Shown here: piece by piece, positions 24,744 to 35,013 of the stretch | Layout of the letters: each line of letters opens with the position of its first letter | Position numbering within the stretch: position 1 is the first letter of the stretch | NCBI RefSeq assembly: GCF_050908845.1 | Contig: NZ_CP194171.1 | Span: 930,001 to 994,000 of the forward strand | DNA: 64,000 nt | From: Marinobacterium_D sp050908845 | GTDB lineage: Bacteria > Pseudomonadota > Gammaproteobacteria > Pseudomonadales > Balneatricaceae | Direction: 5' to 3' | Notes under the pieces: model-generated | What the model was told of the DNA's origin: nothing | What the model saw: the letters and a program-made list of their open reading frames with translations, nothing else | The model's database searches: none | Made by a program: the position numbers and the translations under genes

Positions 24744-24830
24744 TCTGTGTCAGTTGCCGCCGCTGCGGCAGGCCGATCCAATGTTTTACACTGGACGTAA
24801 CTTCCTCACTGGCGCAGTGGAATTTAGCCA

Positions 24831-25499
24831 ATGACTCCAAATGACGGACTGGTGTCCGGGCTCTGGCTGGGCATCTCGGCACTGCTTTATCTCGGTATTA
24901 TGGCGTTCGCACTCTGGCGGCTTCCCTGGGGTGTATTGAAGCGTGAGCGCGGTATTCAGCATCTGCTGTTCGGTGCAGCGGTTGTGCTGATGCTGATGTG
25001 GACCATGCGTGCCGGTATCTCCCCCGGTCTGTCGATCCATTTTGTTGGTATGACCACCCTGACCCTGATGTTTGGCTGGGATCTGGCGCTCTGCGCCGGC
25101 AGTGCGGCGCTGATCGGGCTGGCGCTGATCGGACGTGAGAGCTGGCAGGCGTTACCGTTGAATGCACTCTGTTTTGTGGTGATTCCGGCGCTGGTCAGCC
25201 TGGGCGTGCTGAGAACAGTCGAGGCCTGGCTGCCGCGTAATTTCTTTGTTTATCTCTTCCTCTGCGCTTTTCTGGGAGGCGGAGTGGCCGCAGCGGCGGG
25301 GGGATTGTCGATGGGGTCGCTGCTCTGGTTGGCAGACGTCTATCCCTGGAGCAAGATCTACCACGAATACGTGCGCTACCTGCCGCTGATTATGTTCCCG
25401 GAAGGCCTGCTCAACGGCATCATCATGACCGGCATGATGGTGTTTCACCCGGACTGGATCCGCACCTTCGATGCGCGCCGCTATATCGATGAGCAGTAA
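24831..25499 (+). CDS. CbiM-like energy-coupling factor membrane protein
   Basis: Integral membrane protein of 222 aa with about six hydrophobic segments, of the CbiM/NikM-related group often annotated as energy-coupling factor transporter permease (COG3235). Conserved stretches include GISPGLSIHFVGMTTLTLMFGW and LPLIMFPEGLLNGIIMTGMMVFHPDW. CbiM proteins use an N-terminal metal-binding His, but this protein starts MTPNDGL without one, so a cobalt or nickel role is doubtful. No ATPase or EcfT partner is adjacent. Confidence 0.75.
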   Translation: MTPNDGLVSGLWLGISALLYLGIMAFALWRLPWGVLKRERGIQHLLFGAAVVLMLMWTMRAGISPGLSIHFVGMTTLTLMFGWDLALCAGSAALIGLALIGRESWQALPLNALCFVVIPALVSLGVLRTVEAWLPRNFFVYLFLCAFLGGGVAAAAGGLSMGSLLWLADVYPWSKIYHEYVRYLPLIMFPEGLLNGIIMTGMMVFHPDWIRTFDARRYIDEQ

Positions 25500-25527
25500 G
25501 GATTTTTCTTTCCGTTAGCGGCGGGAA

Positions 25528-26058
25528 TCAGCGCCTGACCGGGCGTTTCTGCAGTTTGCGCTGCAGGGTGCGCCGGTGCATTCCCAGCGCGCGTGCGGTG
25601 GCGGAGATGTTGCCGTCGTGTTCCGCCAGTACCTTCTGAATGTGCTCCCACTCCAGCCGGTTCACCGACATGGGGTCGGCGCTGATCTCCTGCGCGACGT
25701 CCACCTGTTCATGGTTCAGGGCGGCGAGTATCTGGTCCGCATCGGCGGGCTTGGGCAGGTAGTTGCTGGCGCCAAGCTTGATCGCATCGACGGCGGTGGC
25801 AATGCTGGCGTAGCCGGTCAGGATCAGGATTCTCATCTGTGGGTTCAGCGCTTTCAGCCCCTCGATCAGCTCGAGCCCGGAAGGACCTTCCATCTTCAGG
25901 TCAACGCTGGCCAGTGCAGGGGTCTCCTGCCGGGCCTGGCTTAGCGCATCTTCAACATTGCGCGCGACGCTGACACTGAAGCCCCGCCGGGTCAGCGAGC
26001 GTGCCAGTACGCGGGTAAAGGTAGGGTCGTCATCGACCACGAGAAACTTCTCGCTCAC
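25528..26058 (-). CDS. roxR: Redox response regulator of the RoxR/PrrA/RegA/ActR family
   Basis: DNA-binding response regulator controlling respiratory and redox genes. 176 aa. The receiver domain has VVDDD, phosphoacceptor Asp53 in SVDLKMEGPSG and LTGYAS and LPKPAD switch residues. A short linker leads to a Fis-type helix-turn-helix at the end (GNISATARALGMHRRTLQRKL). The architecture and the almost invariant HTH are specific for the RegA group. It overlaps roxS by 4 bases. Confidence 0.93.
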   Translation of the reverse strand: MSEKFLVVDDDPTFTRVLARSLTRRGFSVSVARNVEDALSQARQETPALASVDLKMEGPSGLELIEGLKALNPQMRILILTGYASIATAVDAIKLGASNYLPKPADADQILAALNHEQVDVAQEISADPMSVNRLEWEHIQKVLAEHDGNISATARALGMHRRTLQRKLQKRPVRR

Positions 26059-27314
26059 TCTGCCTCCTGGGTGTGCTGTGGCACGACGGGTAGCCGGACT
26101 TCCGTCAGTGTACCGCCTTTCGGGTGGTCGTACAGGCGCACCTCGCCCTCGTGCTGGGACAGCGTTGTGGCGGTCAAAAACAGGCCAATGCCCAGTCCTT
26201 TGCCCTTGGTGGTCACGAACGGCCGTCCCAGGTTGGCCGAGCTGCTAAGCGGCAGGCCGGGTCCCTGGTCATGAATGCGCAGCCAGATATCGTTTTTATC
26301 CCAGTCCAGTTCGATCTCCAGTGGTTCGTCCGAGGCATCGGCGGCGTTGTTGAACAGGTTGGTCAGCGCCTGTTTCAACTGCGGGCTGGTGGCAACCTCG
26401 GGGGCGTCCCCCTGTTTTATGATCGGCTGCCGGTACTGCGCCTGGGGGCGGATTATCTGCCACTCATCGAGCAGTTCGTCCAGCAGCCGGTCTACTGGCT
26501 TCGGCTGACTGGCATCCGCATCGCGTGCGCTGCGAGCCATCGCCTGCAGCCGCTCGGAGCAGGCGCCGACCTGCTGTTGCAGCAGGGCGATATCCTCGGC
26601 GGTTTCCGGGTCTTTATGGGTCAGTGCCATATCTTTCAGGATGACGCTCATGGTCGACAGCGGCGTGCCCAGTTCATGGGCGGTGCCGGCCGCGAAGGTA
26701 GCCAGAGAGATCATCTGCTGATCGCGCAGGCGACGTTCCCGCTCGCGATTAAGGCGCCGCTCCTGTTGCCGCATGGCGTGTTGCATACGCACCAGAAACC
26801 AGGTGATCAGCAGCACTGTCAGCAGGAAATTCAGCCACATACCGATGATATGCAGGTCAAACAGGGCGGCCAGGCTGAAGTGGTGCTCGGTTTTTGGCGG
26901 CAGTACCGGCAGGTAGTAGCGCAGCAGAGAGCTGTAGAACAGCACCACAATGACCGCCATCAGCCAGGTGAAACGCCAGGAGAGTGTGGCCGCCGATATC
27001 AGCAGGGGGATCAGCAGCAGGAAGATAAACGGGTTGGTGGCACCGCCGGTCTGGTAGATCAGCGCGCCGTAGAGAATGGCATCGGCACAGAGCTGGGAGA
27101 ACAGTTCGGTCTCGGTGACCGGCCATTGCGAATGCAGACGCGCATAGGTGAACAGGTTGATCAGTGCCATCATCCCCAGGGTGGCACTGATCAGCCAGAC
27201 ATTGACGCCGGCGCCGACAAAGTAGACGGCGGCGAGTATCAGAATACCGAGACCGAACAGAATCAGGACGCGGGTGTAGGTCAGCTGTAAAAGGGTCTCG
27301 TGATAACCGGGCAT
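26055..27314 (-). CDS. roxS: Redox sensor histidine kinase RoxS/PrrB/RegB
   Basis: Inner-membrane kinase with six transmembrane segments in the first 190 residues (LILFGLGILILAAVYFVGAG onward), then the H box ATFAAGTAHELGTPLSTMSV typical of RegB, and an ATPase domain with RIHDQGPGLP and GKGLGIGLFLT. 419 aa. The TGGATNPFIFLLLIPLL segment matches the ubiquinone-sensing motif of RegB proteins. I do not see the cytoplasmic redox cysteine of Rhodobacter RegB near the H box, so sensing probably relies on quinone. Confidence 0.92.
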   Translation of the reverse strand: MPGYHETLLQLTYTRVLILFGLGILILAAVYFVGAGVNVWLISATLGMMALINLFTYARLHSQWPVTETELFSQLCADAILYGALIYQTGGATNPFIFLLLIPLLISAATLSWRFTWLMAVIVVLFYSSLLRYYLPVLPPKTEHHFSLAALFDLHIIGMWLNFLLTVLLITWFLVRMQHAMRQQERRLNRERERRLRDQQMISLATFAAGTAHELGTPLSTMSVILKDMALTHKDPETAEDIALLQQQVGACSERLQAMARSARDADASQPKPVDRLLDELLDEWQIIRPQAQYRQPIIKQGDAPEVATSPQLKQALTNLFNNAADASDEPLEIELDWDKNDIWLRIHDQGPGLPLSSSANLGRPFVTTKGKGLGIGLFLTATTLSQHEGEVRLYDHPKGGTLTEVRLPVVPQHTQEAE

Positions 27315-27617
27315 GTTGCGTCAACTCAGTGGCGGTAACTGCCGTATTGTACTCTGTCGTTTACATTCGCTCATGGGGCAGAATGTCGCAGACCTGAAGC
27401 GCCTTTCGGTATCGTCCGCCAACAGCTCACCGCGCCGGAAATCTGGCCGGTATTTGTTGCCTTTTGCCTCGGATTAGCGGGTAAGCGGGCCGATTTAAGC
27501 TCTGATCGATTGTTCATCGGCCTCTGATCAGCGAGAATAGCGCACTTTCTAACCGATCACCTGTCGACGGCCTGTGGGCCGATCGATCAGCTATGCAATT
27601 CTGGAAGACCCAAAGCG
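27315..27617. other. 303-bp divergent region between roxS and prfC with interlocking inverted repeats
   Basis: No gene. Two inverted repeats interlock upstream of prfC: GGCCGAT (27488-27494) with ATCGGCC (27516-27522), and CTGATCGAT (27502-27510) with ATCGATCAG (27582-27590). A candidate promoter, TTGTTC (27511-27515 region), 17 bases, GAGAAT, falls between. The prfC start lacks a strong Shine-Dalgarno (ACCCAAAGCG). Confidence 0.45.
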
Positions 27618-29201
<1,584 letters not shown>

Positions 29202-29209
29202 TCGCTGCC

Positions 29210-29240
29210 GAGGCCGCCGTTTCCAGGCGGCCTCTTCTTT
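29210..29240 (+). terminator. Rho-independent terminator of prfC
   Basis: GAGGCCGCC and GGCGGCCTC form a perfect 9-bp stem around a 7-base loop, followed by a T/C-rich run (TTCTTTCTCTTT). Confidence 0.85.
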
Positions 29241-29295
29241 CTCTTTACCTTCCTTCTCATCTTTCGCAGGCGTTAACTGTGCCATACTGCGGCAC

Positions 29296-30072
29296 ATGTT
29301 GATCGACTCCCACTGCCACCTGGATTTTCCCGTTTTCGACACCTGTCGTGATCAGGTCATTGCCCGTGCCCGCGCGGCGGGGTTGGGGGCCATTGTGGTG
29401 CCGGGTATAACCGCTGAGCACTGGTCGCGCTGCCTGTCTTTGTGCCGCTCCGCGCCCCATGGGGTAGCGCTGTACCCGGCACTGGGCCTACACCCGTACT
29501 TTATGGCGCAGCATCGTCGCGCTGATCTGGATCGTCTGGCGGAGGAGGTTGAACGTCAGCGTGCAGCGCTGGTGGCGATTGGCGAGATAGGACTGGATTT
29601 TCAGATCGACGGCTTCGATGAGGTGGTGCAAACGGAGCTGCTGGTCGGGCAGCTGAAGATAGCCCGGGCTACTGATCTGCCGGTGCTGCTGCATGTGCGC
29701 AAGGCCCATGACCAGATGCTGAAGCAGCTCAGGCGGTTTAAACTGCCGCGGGCGGGGATCGTACATGCCTTTTCCGGCAGCCGGCAGCAGGCCGAGGAGT
29801 ATCTCAAGCTGGGGTTCAAACTGGGCTTCGGTGGGGCGATAAGCTATACCCGCGCGACCAAACTGCGCAGCCTGGCAGCTGAGCTGCCGCTGCAGGCGAT
29901 AGTGCTGGAAACCGATGCACCGGATATGGCGCTGAGCGACTGGCGCGACCAGCCCAATGAGCCGATGCGCGTGGCGGATGTGGCGCGAATCATCGCTGAA
30001 TTGCGTGGCATACCGGTCGCCGAGGTGGCCGAAACCACCAGTCGCACGGTGACCGACCTGCTGAGGCTTTAG
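29296..30072 (+). CDS. TatD family metal-dependent hydrolase (YjjV-like)
   Basis: Predicted 3'-5' deoxyribonuclease of the TatD TIM-barrel amidohydrolase group. At 258 aa it has the metal ligands in MLIDSHCHLDFPVFD, GEIGLDFQ, LHVRKAHD (His), VHAFSGS and ETDAPDM, in the order of the YcfH/YjjV/TatD proteins. YjjV is the closest match by the opening DSHCHLDFP and the central VRKAHDQM. Start ATG 29296; no strong Shine-Dalgarno. Confidence 0.92.
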   Translation: MLIDSHCHLDFPVFDTCRDQVIARARAAGLGAIVVPGITAEHWSRCLSLCRSAPHGVALYPALGLHPYFMAQHRRADLDRLAEEVERQRAALVAIGEIGLDFQIDGFDEVVQTELLVGQLKIARATDLPVLLHVRKAHDQMLKQLRRFKLPRAGIVHAFSGSRQQAEEYLKLGFKLGFGGAISYTRATKLRSLAAELPLQAIVLETDAPDMALSDWRDQPNEPMRVADVARIIAELRGIPVAEVAETTSRTVTDLLRL

Positions 30073-30082
30073 TTGTTGGCTT

Positions 30083-30109
30083 CAGCTGCTGGCGTAGTGC
30101 GAGCAGCTG
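30083..30109. terminator. Hairpin between convergent tatD-like and lipoprotein genes
   Basis: CAGCTGCT and AGCAGCTG form an 8-bp stem with an 11-base loop. No T run follows on either strand, so termination is uncertain. Confidence 0.35.
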
Positions 30110-30118
30110 GCGCCTGGA

Positions 30119-30514
30119 TCAGTTGTTGTAGATGGAATCGTGGGCCTGCTTCAGCACATCCCAGACCGTATCGGTCTGCGCGTTGATCGGCAGTTGCACG
30201 TAGCGGCCGTTCTCATCTACCGGTGAGGCCTTGTAGCCGCCGTTGGGTGGGTCGATGAGCATGCGTGCCAGGTTGATCGGGTAGTTGGGGCCGGTCAGTT
30301 CACCATCGTAGGCCTGCTCGATTTTCGGCACCAGGTGCTGGGCTGAGGCGATCGGAATCAGGTCGCGGCAGCTTTTGCTCAATCCCTGGCAGAGCAGCAG
30401 CTTGTCGGTATCCAGGGTGTAGAACTGGCTTACGGTCGGGTCCTGCTTCAGAAAATCGCCGCCACAGCCGGTCAGCGAGAGAGCTATCAGGCCGGCCGTC
30501 AGTGCGGTTCTCAT
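30119..30514 (-). CDS. Putative lipoprotein of unknown function, 131 aa
   Basis: Not recognised. The start is taken at the ATG at 30514 with GGAGG four bases away; a start at 30532 would add MRTGGK. The signal peptide MRTALTAGLIALSLTGCGG has a lipobox Cys, followed by a compact domain with two cysteines (LLLCQGLSKSCRDLI) likely to be disulphide-bonded. It also has SPVDENGRYVQLPINAQTDTVWDVLKQAHDSIYNN. It begins 20 bases after fabY ends on the same strand, so it is probably co-transcribed. Confidence 0.82.
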   Translation of the reverse strand: MRTALTAGLIALSLTGCGGDFLKQDPTVSQFYTLDTDKLLLCQGLSKSCRDLIPIASAQHLVPKIEQAYDGELTGPNYPINLARMLIDPPNGGYKASPVDENGRYVQLPINAQTDTVWDVLKQAHDSIYNN

Positions 30515-30533
30515 CTTGCCTCCAGTGCGCATA

Positions 30534-32444
30534 TCAACACATGTCCTTGTAAGGGTTTTCCAGGTCCAGGCTGATCGGGTTGCTGTAACCCGGCAGCTTG
30601 ATCTGGTGGTCGCTGATCGTCAAATCTTCGCCGGTCAGTACCTGGTGGTCGTACAGGTAGACCGGTCGTGCCAGGCCGCGCGTGGCCAGCTGGTCGTATT
30701 CGGCGGCTTTTGCCCGGGTGCTTTCCCGGCGCTGCTGCCAGCCGGTCAGAGCCTTGTCGCCATGGCGTTTCGCCAGCAGGCTTTCGGTGACCTGGGGCGA
30801 CAGAATACAGGCGGTGGCGTTGTTGCCACCGAAGCCCTTGGCGTTGACCAGCACAGAATCCATTGCGGCAGTGCCGAGATCCAGATGCTGCAACGGCAGG
30901 TTCAGGTGGCTCTGGTGAACATCATCGGCGATGGCCGAGGTGGTGGTCAGGCCCGGAACGATACCGTAGCGCCACTGCCCCAGCGCCGCCATGATCTGGT
31001 CGCCACCGGCGGTGCCCTGGGAGTGACCGATAAACGCTTTCACCGCAGAGACGGTCCAGTCCTGGATATCGAAGGCGCGGGCGATTTCGTTGATCACGTG
31101 GGACTCGGTGACCCGGTTCTGCGGCGTGCTGGTGCCGTGGGCGTGCACATAGCTGCGCTGGCGCAGTGAGTCGTCGCCGAGCATGCTGCGAATCAGCGAA
31201 GCCGATTTGCCCAGCGTCATGTAGTTACCCACGCCGGGGGCCGAGATCGATTTCTTGTGGCCGTCGGCATGGACGTAAACATCCGGCACGCAGCCGTGAA
31301 TATCGGCGCCAATATCCAGTGCCAGGTCATCGCTCATCAGTACCAGGAACTGGCTGGACTCGCCGATGGTGAAGCCACAGTTGTCACCGAACGGGCGGCA
31401 GGCCAGACGGTAGTGCTCTTCGCTCAGTTGATCGAGGCCATCCAGGGCAGCCAGCTGGCGGTCTTCAGCCAGGGCGCCCATGGCGCGGAAGCCTTCGATG
31501 ATTTCCGGGGTGACCGGTGCATCTGAGCCGCCGATCATCGCCAGTTTGCAGGCGCCGCTGCGGATCGCATCGACCCCGCTCTTGAGGTTGTAGAGGAAAG
31601 TGGCGCAGGCACCGAGGGCGCCGCCGGTGGTGCCGACGTTACCGAGCAGGTAGGCGTTGATAAAGTCGGCCGGCATCTGGGCGTAACCCAGCGGCATCTG
31701 CTTGGAGGTGGTGCGCTTGCCCAGGGCCGGGAATTTGGTCAGACCGCCAAAGCCGAGGTCATCAAGCTGGCCGATCGAGTTGCTGGCAAATACCGCGATC
31801 TGATCCGGCGCCAGGTGACTCATGATCTCTGCGTAATCGATGCCGACGGAGCTGAGTGCATCGGATGCCGCGTATACCGCCATCTGCAGGCCGCGCGGAT
31901 GGTTGCGCGACTGATAGAGGGTGCCGGGCTTGAACCCCGTGGGCAGCATGCCGGCGCTCTGCACCTGGGCTTCGCGGGTATCGGGGAAAATCAGGCTGCA
32001 CTGTCCGTGCACGCTGACCTCTACCTGGCCGCCGTCGAGCTCCTTTACCTGCCAGTTTTCCGGCAGCTGCGCGGGCAGTTGACGCTTGCGCAGCTGGAAG
32101 GTGAGCAGGTCGTTGTCGCCCTTGATGTTCGCCGGGCGGTTGAAGGTCTGTGCATGTACGTCGAACCAGTCCGGGTGGATGCGGCGGACCAGTGTGTTGT
32201 CCAGAACCGAACTCTCTACCGCAGCGGCAAGCTCCGCTTCGCTGACGCGCTCGCCGGCGTCGTTGAGGTAGCTGCCATCTTCAAAGCTGGCCAGCCCCAT
32301 CAGCGTAGCCAGGCCGATCACGGTCTCCTGTCGACTGTCAGTGTCGAGCTTATCCAGGATCAGGCGGCGATAGCCATGATGAAAGGATGCTCGGCCGGCC
32401 GGGCTGATTCCACCGAAACCGACAATGACGGGAAGATAGGACAA
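30534..32444 (-). CDS. fabY: Beta-ketoacyl-ACP synthase FabY (fatty acid synthesis initiation)
   Basis: Long KAS I/II-like synthase of the FabY family first described in Pseudomonas aeruginosa, condensing acetyl-CoA with malonyl-ACP in place of FabH. I choose TTG at 32444: AAGGAG lies six bases upstream and the product (636 aa) starts SYLPVIVGFGGISPAGRASFHHGYRR like FabY. An in-frame ATG at 32486 would give 650 aa. The catalytic Cys is in GGALGACATFLYN and the two His in HAHGTSTPQNR and AFIGHSQGTAGG. Whether a fabH also exists elsewhere cannot be seen. Confidence 0.92.
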   Translation of the reverse strand: MSYLPVIVGFGGISPAGRASFHHGYRRLILDKLDTDSRQETVIGLATLMGLASFEDGSYLNDAGERVSEAELAAAVESSVLDNTLVRRIHPDWFDVHAQTFNRPANIKGDNDLLTFQLRKRQLPAQLPENWQVKELDGGQVEVSVHGQCSLIFPDTREAQVQSAGMLPTGFKPGTLYQSRNHPRGLQMAVYAASDALSSVGIDYAEIMSHLAPDQIAVFASNSIGQLDDLGFGGLTKFPALGKRTTSKQMPLGYAQMPADFINAYLLGNVGTTGGALGACATFLYNLKSGVDAIRSGACKLAMIGGSDAPVTPEIIEGFRAMGALAEDRQLAALDGLDQLSEEHYRLACRPFGDNCGFTIGESSQFLVLMSDDLALDIGADIHGCVPDVYVHADGHKKSISAPGVGNYMTLGKSASLIRSMLGDDSLRQRSYVHAHGTSTPQNRVTESHVINEIARAFDIQDWTVSAVKAFIGHSQGTAGGDQIMAALGQWRYGIVPGLTTTSAIADDVHQSHLNLPLQHLDLGTAAMDSVLVNAKGFGGNNATACILSPQVTESLLAKRHGDKALTGWQQRRESTRAKAAEYDQLATRGLARPVYLYDHQVLTGEDLTISDHQIKLPGYSNPISLDLENPYKDMC

Positions 32445-32710
32445 GGGGAACTCCTTGGACTGGTAACGCGGATAAGAAGAATGCAAAAAACGGCTGCCGT
32501 TATTTTATCGGTAGTCTGGCCTTCTGGGAAGCTGTGAACAACGCCATGGCCTTGCGGTCTGTCACCCCAAGGGCACGGCAGGCGCGGAATAAACGGCGTT
32601 TTCATCCCCGGTTAAGCTATGCTGGTTTAAATAGAAAAGTAAGTGAACCGGTAGGCATTTCATCGGTCAGCAAGAGGGTGTTTTCTGGAATGAACAAACG
32701 GAGCAAGAGA

Positions 32711-33364
32711 ATGAACGTTAAACTAGCCGTCGCTTCGGCACTGTCTCTGGCGTTGCTGGGTGGCTGTACCACTCTGGATCCCTATACGCAGGAGCAGAAG
32801 ACCTCCCAGGCGACCAAGGGGGCCGGCATCGGTGCTCTCGGCGGTGCCGCTCTGGGGGCGATTATCGCTGATGACAGTGAGGGCGCGCTGGCAGGGGCTC
32901 TGCTCGGTAGCGCGATCGGTGGTGGTATCGGTTACTACCAGGATCAGCAGGAGATGATTCTGCGCCAGGAACTTGAGGGTACCGGCGTTCGCGTAGAGCG
33001 GGTCGGTGATGATATTCGACTGGTCATGCCGGGCAATATCACCTTTGCCACTGACAGTTCGCGGGTCGATGCCGGTTTCTACCCGGTACTTGATTCCGTC
33101 GGCAAGGTGCTGATGGAGTTTGAGAAAACCCAGGTTGCTGTGGAAGGCTATACCGACTCCACCGGCAGCGCCGAGTACAACCAGCAGCTGTCCGAGCGTC
33201 GTGCCGTGTCGGTGGCTCAGTACCTGATGTCCATCGGTGTCGACAGGCTGCGTGTTAACGCAGTCGGCTACGGTGAGCGTAACCCGATCGCGGATAACAG
33301 CAGTGCGTCAGGGCGTGCTATCAACCGTCGTGTTGAGGTGAGGATTCGCGGTACCCGGCGTTAA
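32711..33364 (+). CDS. OmpA-family outer-membrane lipoprotein (YiaD-like)
   Basis: 217 aa. The signal peptide MNVKLAVASALSLALLGGCTT has a lipobox Cys. A glycine-zipper segment follows (GAGIGALGGAALGAIIADDSEGALAGALLGSAIGGGIGYY), then a C-terminal OmpA peptidoglycan-binding domain with ITFATDSSRVDAGF, EGYTDSTGSAEYN and LSERRAVSVAQYL. The ATG at 32711 has GGAG seven bases upstream; an ATG at 32690 adds seven residues. It would tether the outer membrane to peptidoglycan. Confidence 0.93.
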   Translation: MNVKLAVASALSLALLGGCTTLDPYTQEQKTSQATKGAGIGALGGAALGAIIADDSEGALAGALLGSAIGGGIGYYQDQQEMILRQELEGTGVRVERVGDDIRLVMPGNITFATDSSRVDAGFYPVLDSVGKVLMEFEKTQVAVEGYTDSTGSAEYNQQLSERRAVSVAQYLMSIGVDRLRVNAVGYGERNPIADNSSASGRAINRRVEVRIRGTRR

Positions 33365-33383
33365 TCGGGTAGCGTGAAAGGAG

Positions 33384-33407
33384 GGGCGTGGTCCAGCGAC
33401 CGCGCCC
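33384..33407. terminator. Bidirectional hairpin between convergent genes
   Basis: GGGCGTGGTC and GACCGCGCCC form a 10-bp stem (one G-U) around CAGC, between the OmpA-family gene and the zapB-like gene. No T run on either strand. Confidence 0.4.
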
Positions 33408-33417
33408 TCGCACCCGC

Positions 33418-33612
33418 TCAGAGAGAGGCGCTTTCTTCCAGTCGATCGAACTTGCCAAGCAAACGCTGCAGGCGCCCTTCGGTCTCGTTTTGCTCCGCTT
33501 TCAGTCCGTCACGGACTTCACGCAGTTCACTGATCTCCAGACGCAGGGTCTCTACCTCTTCAATCAGTGAATCCAGTTTGCTTTCCAGTTCGGAAAAGAT
33601 CTCGCTCGACAT
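33418..33612 (-). CDS. ZapB-like / TIGR02449-type short coiled-coil protein
   Basis: 64 aa, predicted to be one continuous coiled coil (EIFSELESKLDSLIEEVETLRLEISELREVRDGLKAEQ). Similar in opening and heptads to cell-division protein ZapB and the related TIGR02449 proteins. The ATG at 33612 has GGGAG seven bases upstream; a TTG just before it is less likely. In related bacteria this gene often sits next to zapA, but zapA is not in the window. Confidence 0.7.
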   Translation of the reverse strand: MSSEIFSELESKLDSLIEEVETLRLEISELREVRDGLKAEQNETEGRLQRLLGKFDRLEESASL

Positions 33613-33682
33613 CAATGTACTCCCATCTCTACACGCGGCTTTTGTCCGCGCGCAGACTAAGAGGGGGGAGGGGAAGTGTCAA

Positions 33683-34894
33683 TCATCTCAGCACGGCGAT
33701 GTCGTCGCGCTGGATGTTGTGGCTGAGGCTGTCGCCGACAATACGGCCGCGGGAAAAGCCTGGCTGTACCTGCTCGAGCTTGAGATTGATCCGGGTTTCG
33801 TTGAGTTCCGAGTAGGCGCGCATCTGGTCATCGTAAAAGGTCATGCGGCGCAGAATAGAAAGGTTATCGCCCGTTTTCAGCCCCTGGGCGCTGCCCGCCT
33901 CTATCCAGACCTGGTCGCCGCTGCTGCGGCTGATACGGGTGGCCAGCGGCTCGCAGCGCAGCTGCTCATCCAGCCAGGTGCCGGCGCTCTCGATCAACGA
34001 TTTCACCTGCCTGCCGTAGTCCTGCTGCCAGAACAGGGCGCTGCCAAAACCGGTGCGCTCCTCGGTGGGGCGTGTCCAGCGCCCCCGGGTTGTAAACAGT
34101 TTACGCTCCAGCAGTTGTCCGCTGAGGCCGTCATAGACAAACAGTTCAACGGCCAGGTTGCGCAGGTGGCGTTGGCTCTTGTAGTCCGCTTCGTTGTACC
34201 AGTGGTTGAGGATGTTGGGCTCGCCGGGACCGGCCGGCATCCGCATCGACATGTCCCGGATGACACCACTGACGATAAACTGACCGTTGAGCTGGTCGCT
34301 GGCGTTCAGGGCGTTGCTCAGGCTGCCTTCCGGCAGTTGGTGGGTTGGTGCGGTGGCTGTATTCTGAACCAGGTTGTTGCCGGAAAAATCCAGTGGCTCA
34401 ATCGCGCGGCTCTGTTGCAGTTGCGACGCCAGCAGGCTGGGTAACCGCGACTGGATCTCGCCCAGAGTACCGCTGCTGGCCTGGGCCGGGTCGCTGAGCG
34501 GGAACAGCGTCAATGCCACGCGTTTGCGGTAGTTCAGTGCCCTGGGTGAGGGGCAGAAGGCGTCTTCTGTGACCTCGGCGTTGATGCGCACGATCAGCAT
34601 CTTGTTTTCGATCCGCTCATCCAGGACTTCCACCTCGCTGACGCTGCCGAAGGTCTGGATCTTCATGTCGTCGACCTCGAGCACACCATCACGAATCTCC
34701 TGGGTGGTGGAGATGTAGGCAGCCGCCTGCAGCGAGGCGGCCTGGCGGGCATCGGCGATCGCCTGCTCCCGGGCGGATCTGATATCGCCGTTGATCACCA
34801 GTGCGCGGCCTTCGGCTTCCACCTGGATCGCTTCGGCCGGCAGCGCAATCAGAAGTGTCAAAACAGCAAGCAGAGGGCGAAGAGTACTCAACAT
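33683..34894 (-). CDS. flgT: Flagellar assembly protein FlgT
   Basis: Periplasmic H-ring protein needed for the polar sheathed-type flagellar basal body in Vibrio and relatives. I start at the ATG at 34894, giving a clean signal peptide MLSTLRPLLAVLTLLIALPAEA and 403 aa; the frame stays open to 34945. Family features are VEAEGRALVINGDIRSAREQAIADARQAA at the N-terminus, ESAGTWLDEQLRCEPLATRI, and the C-terminal domain GSAQGLKTGDNLSILRR. It is divergent from flgO-flgP. Confidence 0.9.
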   Translation of the reverse strand: MLSTLRPLLAVLTLLIALPAEAIQVEAEGRALVINGDIRSAREQAIADARQAASLQAAAYISTTQEIRDGVLEVDDMKIQTFGSVSEVEVLDERIENKMLIVRINAEVTEDAFCPSPRALNYRKRVALTLFPLSDPAQASSGTLGEIQSRLPSLLASQLQQSRAIEPLDFSGNNLVQNTATAPTHQLPEGSLSNALNASDQLNGQFIVSGVIRDMSMRMPAGPGEPNILNHWYNEADYKSQRHLRNLAVELFVYDGLSGQLLERKLFTTRGRWTRPTEERTGFGSALFWQQDYGRQVKSLIESAGTWLDEQLRCEPLATRISRSSGDQVWIEAGSAQGLKTGDNLSILRRMTFYDDQMRAYSELNETRINLKLEQVQPGFSRGRIVGDSLSHNIQRDDIAVLR

Positions 34895-35013
34895 AGACCG
34901 AGGCTGACCGATACAGTAGTGACAGGCTTTGCGAGAATGTAGCATAGAGCCGTTTGGGATAGTAATGTCGCCGGGCCGCTACCCGGTTATAAACCTCAGA
35001 GGATGAAGCGCCG

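Noticed and set aside
33374..34444. 356-codon plus-strand frame opposite the zapB-like gene and flgT
   Set aside because: Opposes two genes with signal peptide, Shine-Dalgarno and family matches.
34895..34940. CGCAAAGCC on the minus strand before flgT, reminiscent of a GEMM core
   Set aside because: Only the CGCAAAGCC string matches; the GGCAA strand, GNRA hairpin, P3 and the ACCGA strand are not found at the required positions.
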